Part shown: piece by piece, positions 50,601 through 61,110 of the stretch
Position numbering within the stretch: position 1 is the stretch's first letter
How the letters are laid out: the number at the start of each line of letters is the position of its first letter
Source of the DNA: Euonymus europaeus
Lineage: Eukaryota > Streptophyta > Magnoliopsida > Celastrales > Celastraceae
NCBI GenBank assembly: GCA_963580455.1
Contig: OY756961.1
Location: 7,545,001-7,609,000, forward strand
Direction of reading: 5' to 3'
DNA length: 64,000 nt
The notes under the pieces: generated by a model
What the model saw: only the letters and a program-made list of their open reading frames with translations
Database searches by the model: none
What the model was told of the DNA's origin: nothing
Made by a program: the position numbers and the translations under genes

Positions 50601-51252
50601 GTGCCCGAAATGGCCGATATGGGTTGTTGGGAGTGAATCCCATTATACAGTCTTGTTTGCTCTTGATGCTAGTGTTCAAGAGGAGAATGAACTGGAAGAA
50701 AGGGAATCACAGATCCGGAAAGCTTTTGATGCCCAAGATCAGAGTGGAGGTGGTGGTTTTATTAGCGTTGAAGGTTTCCATCAGGTCCTCCGAGATGCCC
50801 AGATTAGACTAACACCTGAGAAAGTTGAACAGCTTTGCAGTACAGGCTTCATTGTCTGGAGTGAATTTTGGCAAGTTATTTTGGATTTGGACAAAACCCT
50901 GGGGGGCCTAAAGGATTCTAGTGGTTCAATGGGCAAGAAGGTTTTTGATCTTTACCATTTTAATGGAATTGCAAAGTCAGATTTGAACGGTGGCCAGGCA
51001 ATATCTGGGGGTGAGACTCCTGTACAAAGACCCAGGCTTACGAAATTGACAGTTTCCGTTCCCCCAAGGTGGTCTCCTGAGGAGTATTTGGCAACTGTGC
51101 CCGCTGGTCCTTGTGCGGATGAGTCAACTAGTAAAGACACTGAAGTTTCTAAACCTGAGCCTTCTCAGCATGCTCCTTTAGTGGACTGCATTAGAACACG
51201 CTGGCTCCGTGCCATCTGCAACTGGATGGGGGATCCCCCTAGTATTGTCTGA
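35675..51252 (+). CDS. MINDY3: MINDY-3/FAM188A-like ubiquitin carboxyl-terminal hydrolase, complete gene
   Basis: Seven exons join in frame: 35675-36081, 37291-37369, 38548-38699, 40617-40725, 40876-41061, 50276-50347, 50434-51252 (1824 nt, 607 residues and stop). All introns are GT-AG. MINDY enzymes are cysteine deubiquitinases that trim Lys48-linked chains. Visible features are a UIM at residues 4-16 (EEDLRMALRMSMQ), a coiled coil at about 43-68, the catalytic loop GGPCGVLAAIQ with Cys155, WVVGSESHYTVLF with His405, and an EF-hand-like loop DAQDQSGGGGFI (434-445) as in metazoan MINDY-3. The ATG is chosen because MADREEDLRMALRMSMQ opens the UIM; an in-frame ATG 69 nt upstream exists but adds unlikely sequence. 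Intron 5 (9214 bp) is packed with nested TEs and contains the tandem-duplication breakpoint at 49533. Confidence 0.92.
38933..39097 (+). mobile_element. Au-type SINE in intron 3 (unit B)
   Basis: Unit B copy of 14681-14845, with identical A and B boxes and 3' body. It lies in the same sense orientation between exons 3 and 4 of the complete MINDY-3 gene. Confidence 0.75.
39304..40555. repeat. 625-bp tandem duplication in intron 3 (unit B)
   Basis: Unit B copy of 15052-16303. Divergence between its two halves is the same as in unit A, so it predates the 24-kb duplication. The 115-bp repeat sits just before it at 39136-39365. Confidence 0.85.
41169..42538 (-). pseudogene. Ty3/gypsy aspartic protease region, split by hAT-1 (unit B)
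   Basis: Unit B copy of 16917-18286, with the same IDSGSCENVVAKDVV motif and internal TAG. It lies antisense within intron 5 of the complete MINDY-3 gene, starting about 107 bp after exon 5. Confidence 0.8.
41406..42390. mobile_element. non-autonomous hAT element, 985 bp (unit B)
   Basis: Unit B copy of 17154-18138, flanked by CGTCTTTT (41398-41405 and 42391-42398) and with the same 20-bp TIRs. Confidence 0.92.
42539..46600 (-). mobile_element. hAT element, 4062 bp (unit B)
   Basis: Unit B copy of 18287-22348, flanked by CCGACATC (42531-42538 and 46601-46608). Length is unchanged between units. Differences seen are single substitutions near 42700, 43118, 44280 and 44624. Confidence 0.93.
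43063..45680 (-). pseudogene. hAT transposase, frameshifted (unit B)
   Basis: Unit B copy of 18811-21428, with the same domain order (BED finger at 45680-45356, DUF659-like 45261-44536, dimerisation near 43879-43690, acidic tail ending near 43063). Lesions and the VTNN substitution are shared. The only residue changes seen are KKV here against KRV in the DUF659-to-dimerisation linker and a silent serine codon change in the acidic tail. Confidence 0.85.
46609..47678 (-). pseudogene. Ty3/gypsy Gag, frameshifted (unit B)
   Basis: Unit B copy of 22357-23426. Same start (MPPRRNAREV), Gag core and frameshifted CCHC knuckle. The primer-binding site is at 47696-47713 and the presumed LTR at 47713-48484. 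Confidence 0.85.
48485..49533. repeat. third copy of the unit's terminal 1.05 kb, ending at the array edge
   Basis: This is the last kilobase of unit B and matches 1-1047. Identity ends at ...AAATCACCG (49533). From 49534 the sequence (GAAGAAATGAAAATTAG) is found nowhere else in the window, whereas both other copies continue AACACGTTTTGTG. It marks the right duplication breakpoint inside MINDY-3 intron 5. Confidence 0.93.
49534..50275 (+). other. single-copy 3' part of MINDY-3 intron 5
   Basis: Unique intronic sequence from the duplication breakpoint to the exon 6 acceptor (TTTCAAACAG at 50266-50275, preceded by a pyrimidine-rich stretch). No TE signature or domain-bearing frame was seen. 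Confidence 0.7.
50276..50347 (+). CDS. MINDY3: MINDY-3-like exon 6 (single copy)
   Basis: A 72-nt phase-0 exon between acceptor AAACAG and donor GTATAT, encoding DFIQADRDDPSLPLVTAPFG HASQ. The segment matches the conserved DxxPLVTxxFGHASQE stretch of MINDY-3 proteins that precedes the catalytic His region. It has no second copy in the window, so only one of the tandem 5' halves can use it locally. Confidence 0.9.
50434..51252 (+). CDS. MINDY3: MINDY-3-like exon 7, C-terminal half with catalytic His (single copy)
   Basis: The terminal exon (272 codons plus stop) follows acceptor AAACAG. It begins EIVNLLLCGQAVPNVFDG, then LESLNFCKVGQ, CPKWPIWVVGSESHYTVLFA with the catalytic His, an EF-hand-like loop, and a C-terminal segment ending IRTRWLRAICNWMGDPPSIV. 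No stop or frameshift is present. No canonical AATAAA was evident in the next 300 bp, so the polyadenylation site is not assigned. Confidence 0.92.
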   Translation, partial: EIVNLLLCGQAVPNVFDGRMDLGGGMFLKGVSTNVEVGFLTLLESLNFCKVGQQLKCPKWPIWVVGSESHYTVLFALDASVQEENELEERESQIRKAFDAQDQSGGGGFISVEGFHQVLRDAQIRLTPEKVEQLCSTGFIVWSEFWQVILDLDKTLGGLKDSSGSMGKKVFDLYHFNGIAKSDLNGGQAISGGETPVQRPRLTKLTVSVPPRWSPEEYLATVPAGPCADESTSKDTEVSKPEPSQHAPLVDCIRTRWLRAICNWMGDPPSIV

Positions 51253-52240
51253 ATGGTTGTCAACCATATTTATTGTTTCGAAAAGCAAATCTTATTCAAG
51301 CAGTGGAGTTTTACAGGTAGACTTTGGGCAACAGCATTTGATTATGTGTATTATTGTAGCTTTTTGAGGCCTAATTGGATTTTGGCATAAAAAAGGTTGA
51401 TGGGAAAGGAAAGGGTTGTGTCGAATTGATTGGCAAATCCCATATGTAAACTATATTCATATTTATGTTAGTTGTTGATTAAGGAAGACGCGCGGGGGCG
51501 CTTGGGAAATGCCGACAATGAATATTGAACCATTTCTTGCTGTTGTTCTGTTGAAGTAACATTGTACTTTGTTAAATTATTCTTTTGATGTTAACTTGGT
51601 TCTAGTGATTGATATCTATAAACTATCGAGCCGAATATTCTAAAGACTACAACCGATAGGTGGAAGCGATGCTATGGAATATATAGTTGGAAGCGATGGT
51701 ATTTTAAATTGGTCTTTTTTCCTTAGGAATTTTTTGTTGCACATGTTCTCCGTTCATGATGAGTCAGTGAGCTTAGTACTCGTCATGATCTGAGTACTTT
51801 CAGATAACTAACCTTCAATCATAACACGATCACTGATAGATCAAGAAAGCCACCAACAGAAATTTTCACAGTGGTTACTAGAGATAGAAAACATAACAAA
51901 ATACATAAATGCACAAAGCAAATAGGTCTGACTATTAACCCAAAAATAGCAAGCATATGAGAGACTGGAAATTGGTAGCAAATATTCCAAAAAGAACTTA
52001 CCTTAAATTCAAATACGATCACTGACACATCAGGAGAACTAAATAGAAATAGCATATTGATGACTGCAGAAAGACGGCAGAAAAAGAAAGAAAGAAATGA
52101 ACAATATATGCCCAAAAATAGAATACTCGACTACCCAAAAAGAATACAAAGCTTTGCGAGAGGGGTTCCAGGGTTTAACACAGCAGCTCCCGATGTCTCT
52201 AATTTAAATGGTGAGGATTGGACGTTCACATCAAATGGTT
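51253..52240. other. 3' UTR and intergenic DNA, no further gene recognised
   Basis: The first few hundred bases are presumably MINDY-3 3' UTR. Beyond about 51600 there are two related phrases (ACGATCACTGATAGATCA near 51825 and ACGATCACTGACACATCA near 52015) but no protein domain, TE terminus or tRNA-like structure. Confidence 0.5.
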
Positions 52241-52248
52241 AGTATATT

Positions 52249-52542
52249 TTCTAATTTAATATATTAACTCTCTCATAAGCTTGAATCGAAGCAAGTGTTT
52301 CACCTTTCATATTGAGTTGAAATTTACTATCCAGAGGAGTACTGGCTGACTTACAATGAAGCATATCAGCCTCTCGTAACATGTCCATGACATATTTTCG
52401 CTGATTCAAGAACTGCCCCTTTTTGGACGTCGCCATTTCGATACCAAGGAAATATCTTAGCTAACCAAGGTCTTTAAGAGAAAATCGTTGATGAAGAGTC
52501 CTTTTAAGAGCATGAATAGCAGCTACATGATCACCAGTAACA
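52249..52542 (-). pseudogene. Ty1/copia reverse-transcriptase fragment, cut by CACTA
   Basis: Minus-strand translation reads VTGDHVAAIHALKRTL, then the RT thumb region LRYFLGIEMATSKKGQFLNQ, RKYVMDMLREADML and STPLDSKFQ, characteristic of plant Ty1/copia Pol. Frame changes occur near 52480. The upstream YVDD part is absent because the CACTA terminus begins at 52543 exactly where it should continue. The downstream part is lost near 52249. Confidence 0.8.
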
Positions 52543-52559
52543 CACTACAAGAAATTCAA

Positions 52560-52990
52560 TAATTTCTAACGGATTTTTCCGTCGGCAATTTAAGGATTTC
52601 CTTCGGTAAGAATGTTTACCGACGAAATTCCGACCAAAACAGTTTCATTGGTAAAGAGATCGTAGCTGAGACTTTGCCGACATTTTTTTTTTCGGTCAAT
52701 AAATACCGACAGTTTAGCGATCGTATTGCAGTCGGTAACAAAAAATTAAATTTTTTATTTTTTAAAATTTCGTCGATAAATCGTCAGTATAATTAAAATT
52801 TATAATTATTAAAATTTTAAATTCCGTCGATAATCTATTGGTATAATTAAAATTAATAATTATTAAAATTTTAAAATCTGTCGGTATAATGAAAATTAAT
52901 AATTCTTAAAATTTTAAAATCCGTCGGTATAATTTAAAAAGTAATTTTAAATTTTTTTTATTTCTGTCGATAAAAGACAGCTTTTTCAAA
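52560..52990. repeat. CACTA subterminal repeats
   Basis: Short motifs of the type CCGTCGGTATAAT, CCGTCGATAA, TACCGAC and CCGACGAAATT recur about a dozen times in both orientations just inside the CACTA terminus. In En/Spm elements such subterminal motifs are where TNPA binds. The A/T spacers (TTATTAAAATTTTAAA) also repeat about every 60 bp. Confidence 0.75.
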
Positions 52991-53209
52991 AATTAAATGT
53001 GAAAAATGTTAAAACAAAACCTGTAAGCAAAAAAAAGTTAAAACCATACAGAAAACAAACTCGAAAATCAGTGAATATATCAAATGTAATAAATAGTTCA
53101 TCCATAATATGGATTCAAATATAATAAATAATATGTCCATAATACGGAATCAAATATAATAAAATATCATAATAATACAAGTGCAAATAGTCAGTAAATA
53201 AAAAGTCTA

Positions 53210-54887
53210 TCAGCTACCTCCTGTAGGGCTCTCAGCATCTAGTGGAGGAGGAGAGGGATGACGAGAGGTCTGAAAGTATGCCCGCATTTGTCGCCGCATC
53301 TCCTCCATCTGCTGGAGCACCTCCTGGCGGATCGAATCTTGCATCTGCTGCCTCATCTTCTCCATCTGCTGCTACATATGCTCATTCTACATCTCAGATG
53401 TAGGAAACTGTACAGAGGACTCACTCGTAGATGGGTGGAAGGTAGCTGCCTGAGACCCAATGTCGTATACTCTCTTCTTCTTCTCCCTATCGACTACTTG
53501 ATAATAAAGATCTCTCTCATCGATCGGGTGAGAGGAAGAAGATCTTGTCTCGAGCTTAAACAAAGACTGTCGAGTAGCCTCAATAGTCTCCTATAAATAT
53601 ACATAAAAGAATTACTAAGTTTTCAATAATTTTTGAAAAATTTTGACAGTGTCTCCCCTATTTTTTTGAATACTAACCTGACCTGAAAACAATTGAAAAA
53701 ATACTTCAAATAAATATATTCACATCAATTCTCCGATTCATTCTCCAATCCATATATCCAAACATCCAGCATCCAACTCATACATTCAGTAACGAAAAAA
53801 AGAACTCTATTTTAGGCAATAGAAACTTACATGGACTCCTTGAGCTCTATCATTGATAAAAGTCTGTCTGTCGTGACCCCTGGTGTGTGTATGCTCAAAC
53901 AACTCATACGAGGTAACCTCTCGACCTAGCTCATCTCTCTAAAAAGTAATAAAGTCATAAAACTTTATCATATATGATTTTAAATAACGTAATGAAATCT
54001 AAATTCTTACATACCATTCTTGAAGCATGTGTAGCATGCGTCACCGAACCCCCAGTGTGCCTCGCATCCATGCGGCGGTTGGCAGCATTCTGTTGGGCTC
54101 GCCGAACATACTCGAGCTCGCTCCAATCACGCTACCATCTCGTCCACATGTCATCCGAAACAAAAAAAGGCCTCTCGCCACCCTTCACTTGCTGAAGCAT
54201 ATCGCTATAGCAGTTGGCAGCCTTCTTCCCCCAGGCGATCTTCACTAATGCATTGATCGCCTCCTCCCACGAAATATTTCTAACACATAAAATGATGTTA
54301 GTTAATCAATATTAATTATATTAAGCAGTTCTTACATAAATTAAGTGAATATTAAAAGTAAGAATTAATAAAAGAAGTTCGATTACTTTAAACTCATTTC
54401 ATTAGAATTCCTTCACCTCTGCAGATATTTTCTTCCAGGATGACCTATTCTCTCATATTCTCTCCTCAAATATTTTTCGAATGCTCCTCGAACATTGCTC
54501 TGAAAGAAACGACCTAAAAACAAAATTCCATACAATTGGACATGTTATTAGCAAATCAATATATTTCAATTAGTCATACAATTAAGCATTACTTACCCGT
54601 CATTTTGAATGGTAATATGGCGTCGACGATCCACGCCCTGCATCGCTGACGAACCTACATCAATAGCATCAATAGGAGTACCTGTCGCTGGAGCACCACT
54701 ACCATCGATGGGAGTACCCGTCATAGGAGTACCACTACCATCGATGGGGGTACCGATCGGCGGCTGTTGCAATGATGGAGTTGGAGGTGATGATGGGGTC
54801 ATGGAAACGCTACGACCTGGTAACCAGTGCTCGATGAGCTAGATCTCCCACCAGTATAACCTCTAGAACCTCTACCTCTTGTCATCT
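53210..54887 (-). pseudogene. TNPA-like (Ptta/En/Spm) protein of CACTA
   Basis: The start is MTRGRGSRGYTGGRSSSSS (54887). A frame change leads into a proline/glycine repeat (GTPIDGSG-type, 54802-54593) with a GTAAGT donor after IQNDG. Then come FFQSNVRGAFEKYLRREYER, WEEAINALVKIAWGKKAANC, PFFVSDDMWTR and RRMDARHTGGSVTHAT, the tail of the plant transposase (Ptta/En/Spm) domain, and ELGREVTSYELFEHTHTRG with FINDRAQG. The C-terminus is a Met/Gln-rich coiled coil (MRQQMQDSIRQEVLQQMEEM) ending PPPLDAESPTGGS. At least one in-frame stop (in MWTRW-stop-RDW) and the frame change argue against function. Confidence 0.75.
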
Positions 54888-55022
54888 ATAAAATTGACAA
54901 ACACTTCATATACCATTTAATATACAAAAAGAGATCATTTAATGATTTGAAAAAACTAACGTTCAATGATAAACTCTAGATAAACAAAAACTCAAAACTA
55001 AAATATTACATAATAAATATTG

Positions 55023-55745
55023 TTAATTATCATCTGAAACATAGTCTTCAAATTCTGACTCCACTTCATTTTCAACTTCTTCACTTGATCCTGAATTTAG
55101 TTCGTCCTCCTCTTCATCAACATCATCTAGCTCTATTAAAGATCCACTTGGATCATTTAGTGGACCGGGAAGGACATCCGTACTCACAAAAACATATTGC
55201 ACTTCAGACTCATCTTCTTGGAATGCTTCTGATGTCGTGATATTAGAATTTGAAGTTGATTCTGCCATATCAACAATCGGTCTAGCCTTTATTCTAAAAA
55301 TCGCCAACCACTCACCCTGGGCACGCCTCAAGTTTGGATATGGTGCATAATACACTTGTTGGGCTTGCATAGCTAGAATGAATGGTTCATATTTGTTGAA
55401 ATGACGTCTCTGATTAACCTCCATATGGTTACACTGATGATGAACATTCGGTTCAACATTTGGCATCGGGTCGAACCACTTACACTTGAATAATACTGTT
55501 CTTTTGATTGGTAGCCTGGGATACTCTAGAATTAGGATTTCATCTAGCATACCGTAATAGTCACTGGACGACTCACTATAATTGGTCTCTTTAATGCAAA
55601 ACCCACTGTTCACCATTGCTTTTTGTGACCCATGATTTCTTTTGTGGAATTTGAAGCCATTAACAAAGTACACCGGCACGGACTTGGCATTTCTTAAAAG
55701 CCACTGAGATAGACCCTTGATGAATTGGTTAGAAATGTCTTTCAA
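55023..55745 (-). CDS. DUF4216-like domain protein of CACTA element
   Basis: A 240-residue open frame. VNGFKFHKRNHGSQKAMVNS, DYYGMLDEILILEYPRLPIK and TVLFKCKWFDPMPN match the DUF4216 domain found downstream of the Tnp2 domain in plant CACTA elements. The tail is strongly acidic (DDVDEEEDELNSGSSEEVENEVESEFE split over the last 40 residues). Likely the C-terminal exon of the Tnp2 protein, not a separate gene; upstream, 55750-56260 holds splice-like gaps and stops. It is the best preserved reading frame of this element. Confidence 0.7.
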   Translation of the reverse strand: MKDISNQFIKGLSQWLLRNAKSVPVYFVNGFKFHKRNHGSQKAMVNSGFCIKETNYSESSSDYYGMLDEILILEYPRLPIKRTVLFKCKWFDPMPNVEPNVHHQCNHMEVNQRRHFNKYEPFILAMQAQQVYYAPYPNLRRAQGEWLAIFRIKARPIVDMAESTSNSNITTSEAFQEDESEVQYVFVSTDVLPGPLNDPSGSLIELDDVDEEEDELNSGSSEEVENEVESEFEDYVSDDN

Positions 55746-56199
55746 GGGATCATTTGCCTAGAGCATAATTACAAGAAATGCTGTCGTTAGACATATATAT
55801 GAAGAAAAAAAAATTAAGAGTTTTATTTTGTGAAGAACTTACGCATCGCCTAAGCCAAAATGCAATTTCATTCTCCGACGCCGCATCAATTTGAAGCCTC
55901 ATTCGCAACACCCATAGTTCGTATATTTTCTTAGAATATCCTGCGATATATAAACATGCACATGTAGACTAATAATAAATATCCATAGTTTTAGAGCAAA
56001 GTCTCAAAATTATGGCATAAATACTTATCTGATATGTTGCTCAATCTCTTGGCAGTTAAGAAGTATGTACATTTGAGTTGCCAATAATTCTCATTCATTA
56101 AGTGGTCTAATTTTCCATTTCCCATAAGCTCTACCGGGATGGGTAAATATAGCCAAATTTCCTTCCATCATATGTCCTTCCCCACCATCATCATTCTGC

Positions 56200-58587
56200 A
56201 GCACTTTTCTATGCCTCGTGTACATGAGGCTCAAAGTAGTATGAACAAAAGCTAGATGATTCTTCAACTAGATATGCATTGCATATGGATCCTTCAACCT
56301 TAGCTTTTTTTTCACATTCTTCTTCAAGTGCCGAAGGAACCATTCAAACGGATACATCCAATGGTACTGTATTGAACCTGCTATTCTTGCCTCATATGGA
56401 AAATGGATCGGCAGGTGCTCCATCGAGTCAAAGAATGCTGGAGGAAATATATGTTCTAACTTGCACAAAATTATGGGAATTTTCATCTCCAATGTGCTCA
56501 TCCCATTCACACTGAGTGATGAACATGTAACTGCTTAAAAAATAAGCTCAACTCTGTCAATGCTTGCCAGACATTAGCCGAGAGCAATTCGCGGAATGCT
56601 ATATGAATCAATCGTTGCATGAACACCTGACAATCATGACTTTTCATCCCAAACATCTTTTATATCTTCATGTCTACACACCGACCCATGTTCGACACAT
56701 ACCCATATGGAAACTTCAGAGTTCTTAAAGACTCACAAACTGCTCATTTACCTGTCTTATAGCTTCGGATATTTTCTGGTAGCAGAATTAATTTCTAACT
56801 CTTTTCAGCGGCAAATGACTTTCATATCTTCATGTGCCTTTGTGTTATCTTTTGTTTTTCCTTCGATATTCATAACAGTGTTAAACACATTTTGAAACAC
56901 ATTCTTCTCAATGTGCATCACGTCGAGATTATATTGAATGAGATTTGTTCTCCAATAAGGCAAATCCCAAAATATATTGCACTTCTTCCAACCACAACTA
57001 GAAATTCTACACATTTACTGATTACGTGTCTCCCCGCTCTCCTCGGTCACTTTTTCCATCCAAAAATCAATTATACGCTGAAGTATATCTTCACCAGATA
57101 GAATAGGTGGAACCATTTTTGTGAAAACCGTGTTCTTCCTAAACTAATTCTTGTTCCTCCTATACGGGTGGTCGTAAGGAAGGAACTTGTGATGGTTGTC
57201 GAACCAAGATGTCTTACCCCCTCTCTAAAGTGTAAATGGCTTAGAATCTTCCATACAATAAGGAAACACCATCTTCCTTGTTGTAGACCAACCAGATAAC
57301 AGAGAGTATGCTGGAAAGTCACTTATAGTCCACATCAGAGCAGCTCGTAGTTGGAAGTTCTGCTTCATGTATGCATCCCATGTCTCAACACTATAGTCCC
57401 ACAACATGCACAATTCATGAACCAGAGGACGGAGTAATACATCTATTTTATGTTTTGGGTTCTTTGGACCAGACACAATCACTGTCAGAAACATGAATTC
57501 CTCCTTCATACACATCCAAGGAGGAAAATTGTATGGAATGACTATCACCGGCCATGATAAATATTGTTGACTCGATTGGCCAAAAGGCTGAAAGCCATCT
57601 ATGCACAGACCAGCCTTACATTACGTGTCTCACTCTCAAACAGTGGATGAACTCGATTTAAGTGTTTCCATGCCTCTAAATCCGAAGGGTGACACATTAC
57701 TCCATTTTCTTGGTAATGCTCATCATGCCATCTCATGTGTTCTACAGTCTTTGCAATCTGGGTGCTAAAGGAAAATAATACATTTTTTGATTTAGCACTA
57801 CCTTTCTTTGCCTTGAATCACCTCTTCTTCTGCTCTTATATCTAGGATACCCATAGAATTTACAAATGCTCAATTCACTGTTAACGCCCCAATATATCAT
57901 ACACCAGTTCAAGCAACAATGAAACTTCTCTACTGGAAGTCCTAATCCTTTGACAAACTTTTTTGTGCTATAGAAGTTGTCTGAAAGTTTGTTGTCCACT
58001 GGCAATACCTCCTTGAATAATTCAGTTATTGCATCATAGCAATTCTCCAACAAATGATGTTCGGACTTAATGCTCAGCAAACGGGCCATAGCTGATAACT
58101 AGAACATTGTTTCACACCCAGGCCATAATTCTTGTTCCGATGCCTGTAGCATATCATATAATTTTTGTGCACTAGGATTCAGAGATTGCTCCATATTTGA
58201 TGGGTTAAAGCTTGGTCCAGCTGTATCCATCACCATTGTGTGGTACGAATTAGGGATTTCTATATCTGCACTTTCTGTCATATATGCTCACATGTGACTT
58301 CCACCCACTGCTTCATTTTTCATTGTAAAGTATGGTTCTCCATGTCGAGATCACACATAATAATCATCCACAAATCCTTTCTTGAGAAGATGGAGATGCA
58401 CGTCGTTCGGTTCTCTAAAATGACGATTATGTCACCGCACACACGAACATCTTATCTTATTTCCGTCCATGCTCCCGGGTTGAGAACAAGCATAGGCAAT
58501 GAACTGCTCGATCCCCTCAATACATTCTCGATTAAACAATCCATTGGTTTTCCTAGCATACATCCACGACCTATCGACACTTGACAT
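56200..58587 (-). pseudogene. CACTA Tnp2 transposase relic, minus strand
   Basis: From the ATG at 58587: VDRSWMYARKTNGLFNREC, then HLLKKGF, ELWPGCETM, MARLLSIKSEHHLLENCYD, KGLGLPVEKFHCCLNWCMIY, AGLCIDGFQPFGQSSQQYLS, YNFPPWMCMKEEFMFLTVIV, MWTISDFPAYSLLSGWSTTR, LPYWRTNLIQYNLDVMHIEK and, at 56510-56268, LEHIFPPAFFDSMEHLPIHF. Stops and frame changes occur between these blocks (near 58432, 58099, 57742, 57225 and 56805). It is clearly related to the relic at 4.2-8.3 kb but diverged. It lacks the solo LTR, so it serves as the empty-site reference for that insertion. Confidence 0.87.
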
Positions 58588-58846
58588 TTCCTCACCCAAC
58601 ACAAGCACTCTACAAATCAAGCAAATTTCATTTTTTTCCAGGTTCAATTACAATCGAAACATCCATAATACAATCATATATGAAGAGAACAAGAAAACAA
58701 TAAAGATAATGTAGATATGCTTTCATAAACCTAAGAAAGCTAAAATGGGGAACATGTCTAAAAATTCACAGTTTAGTGATACACACAACAAATATTTTTT
58801 TAGTTGTTTGTTTAGTTGATTATGCTTGTCTATGGAAGTAACCTTG

Positions 58847-59000
58847 TAGAATTGTTGTCCCAAGGGCTTGAAATATTAGATTCTTTTCCCTTTTACAGAG
58901 ATGCAACTAAAAAGATACTTTTTCAATTGTTGTCCCAGGGGCTTGAAATATTAGAATTTTTTCCTTTTAAAGAGATGCAACTAAAGAGATACTTTTCCAA
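58847..59000. repeat. two-copy 77-bp tandem repeat
   Basis: AATTGTTGTCCCARGGGCTTG followed by AAATATTAGA, CCTTTTAMAGAGATGCAACT and AAARAGATACTTTT occurs at about 58848 and 58926 with few differences. It is non-coding. The flanking DNA from 58650 to 61100 shows no gene, TE domain or clear terminal repeat. Confidence 0.7.
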
Positions 59001-61110
59001 TGGATCTGGCAAGTGAATGAGTAACAATAAAGTTTTTTTTTGTATTTTTCAGATATGCAACAAAATAGAAATAAAAAATATAGCCATAATTTTGTTTTAT
59101 CCTAGAATTGTTGATTTGGAAACAAAAACCGTGAAATTGCAAGTTCTGGTGGAAACTAAAGACCATTTTTACCTTAACATTTCCAGAGTTCCAAGTAAAA
59201 GTGGATATAGATAACTTACCGTTGATCACGTCTTAAGCCAGCAACAATAGTTTCTCTAGTAGAGATCTTCCTGGAGAGAATAAGAAATTCCCCAATTTGA
59301 TCCCCTTTGTAATTAAGGAGAGCAGATCCGTTTTTTAATTTTAAATTTCCTTCAGATTATTGCTTTCGTAAGTTTATAAAAAAAGTAGCACAAAATAAAA
59401 TCAGGAATGAGATGTTAGACAAGTAGTTACCATGTTATATTAGTTTCCCTTCTCTGGATCTTGCAAAGTCTGTAATTATATTCCCTCACGTACTCTTGCT
59501 TGTCTTGAAGGAATGATGCAGAGGGCTAATACATCCTAAGGTTCTATATGTGATCGTGTTTAAATACAAAAAAAAAAAGATATCATGCAACAACAGTTAG
59601 GTAAAAGGCAAGCCATTAACAGAGCCAGTTGCATGATGCAATAGGTCAAATTTACAACATTACAAGAAGACCATTCATTACTTGAATCAGGAGGGAAAAT
59701 AGTTGTTACTTTCTAAAAGCAATGATTTCAGTAGATAGAAAAGCAAAAGTTTCATGAACTTATAATTAATAGTTTGAAAGTTAAATAAACAAATGCATGA
59801 TGATTTTAATGAACAAACTCTACAGCCAGTCTTAGGGCACGACACATGTTTGACGTGAGGGCTCAACCAAGGGAAATGAAATGAAATTGAATTCTCTAAA
59901 TGCTATAAGTTCGGCAATACTGTAATAAATATTAGCAAAGCAAAATGGGAAAACTAATACATTTAGAAAGCATCAACAGTATCAATCCAACCCTAGAACT
60001 TTTTTCTCTATGGCATCATGATTAATACAAGACTTAAGACTCTAACAATATACACGCAGACACAAAGGCAAAGATAAATCCAAAGCATTATACATAAATG
60101 AGAATGCTGCTACCATCCTTCATAGTCATTGATGGCAAAGCCAATATGAGACTAGTTTCCCTACAAAATACTATATTGCAAGATAAAGTTTGGTAAAGCC
60201 ATATTTCATTAGCTTTCGGCAAGTCCTATTGTCATTAGACTCTTAGAAAAAAAGATTTCTCACAATCATTACATTATTGCGAATCTGTTCTGGAACAAAT
60301 TCGTTCGGCATTGAACTTTTCAAGATCGATTTAAATTAGGAGAAATGCATTACAATGCACCAAGTCTAAGTCTGCATGTCTTTGAGACTATGTGAACGAC
60401 ATGTTGGAGAGTCCTTGCAGTATAATGCACCAAGTTTTCCTTAGATTGTCGGGTTACTTATTGCAGAATTAGGAAGTATGAATGAGGGGCGTGATATAAT
60501 TGTTGAGAAATAGTCAGGATCATTGAAATGCATTAGTGATTTTCACCCATCTTATATGGTAATGCAATATTTGATTCTATTCTCATATGGGGAAGATGGT
60601 TATCGAGTTGATATTTCTTATGCATTTCCATCAAGGTTGTCTAGATTAAAATTAAGTTTGTGACTAGACGATAATTTTTGGTTTGTAAAACCCTCACATA
60701 TGATAATCGTGTGATGATATAAATGTGTGCTGGTGAAGTAACCTTGAGGTAAGCTACTTCATAACAGATTTGTGAGTGAAACGTACTATTACGTGTGTTA
60801 TTGCATGTGTATTGCATATATGGTTGTTACGTACTTAGCTTGGACAGTGGATAAATAACTATCACACGTGACTTTTTAAGATGATAATGTCATGCTTTTA
60901 TGATGATAATGAAATTAAAAGATGTACCATGTATATTGAAGTATAGATAAGTCATACCGCCTAGTGGATAAGTGGTTAACATCAAAATTCTTCTTTTAGA
61001 TAATTATTCAATATTTGTTAGAGTGTTTTGCTTTATCATCATTTGTATTTTCAAGGGAAAATATCTAGTTTTTATCACAATCGTGGAACTCTTATCAAGA
61101 AGATAGTAGT
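59001..61110. other. about 2.1 kb without recognisable features
   Basis: AT-rich DNA with only short random open frames. A phrase ATAATGCACCAAG / ACAATGCACCAAG appears twice (60352 and 60422), and a faint tRNA-like string (CCGCCTAGTGGATAAG, 60958) lacks a matching B box. Nothing can be assigned. Confidence 0.5.

Larger units (their letters stand above)
52543..58650 (-). mobile_element. CACTA (En/Spm) element, one terminus identified
   Basis: CACTACAAGAAATTC at 52543 is the classic plant CACTA terminus, inserted into a copia RT. Behind it lie subterminal repeats, then on the minus strand TNPA-like (54887-53210), DUF4216-like (55745-55023) and Tnp2 (58587 to about 56200) remains, in Tnp2-to-TNPA order toward the terminus. 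The expected second terminus (TTTCTTGTAGTG) was not found up to 61 kb, so the right limit given is only the end of recognisable coding sequence. Frameshifts and stops show it is not autonomous. Confidence 0.85.

Noticed and set aside
52057..52242. Open frame MMTAERRQKKKERNEQYMPK... as a small gene
   Set aside because: Short, no recognisable domain, and it runs into the copia fragment; likely chance.
58499..58714. Plus-strand open frames in the 56-59 kb region
   Set aside because: They are antisense to recognisable Tnp2 blocks on the minus strand.
60955..60995. tRNA-like A-box string CCGCCTAGTGGATAAG
   Set aside because: No B box at the right distance and no cloverleaf could be drawn.
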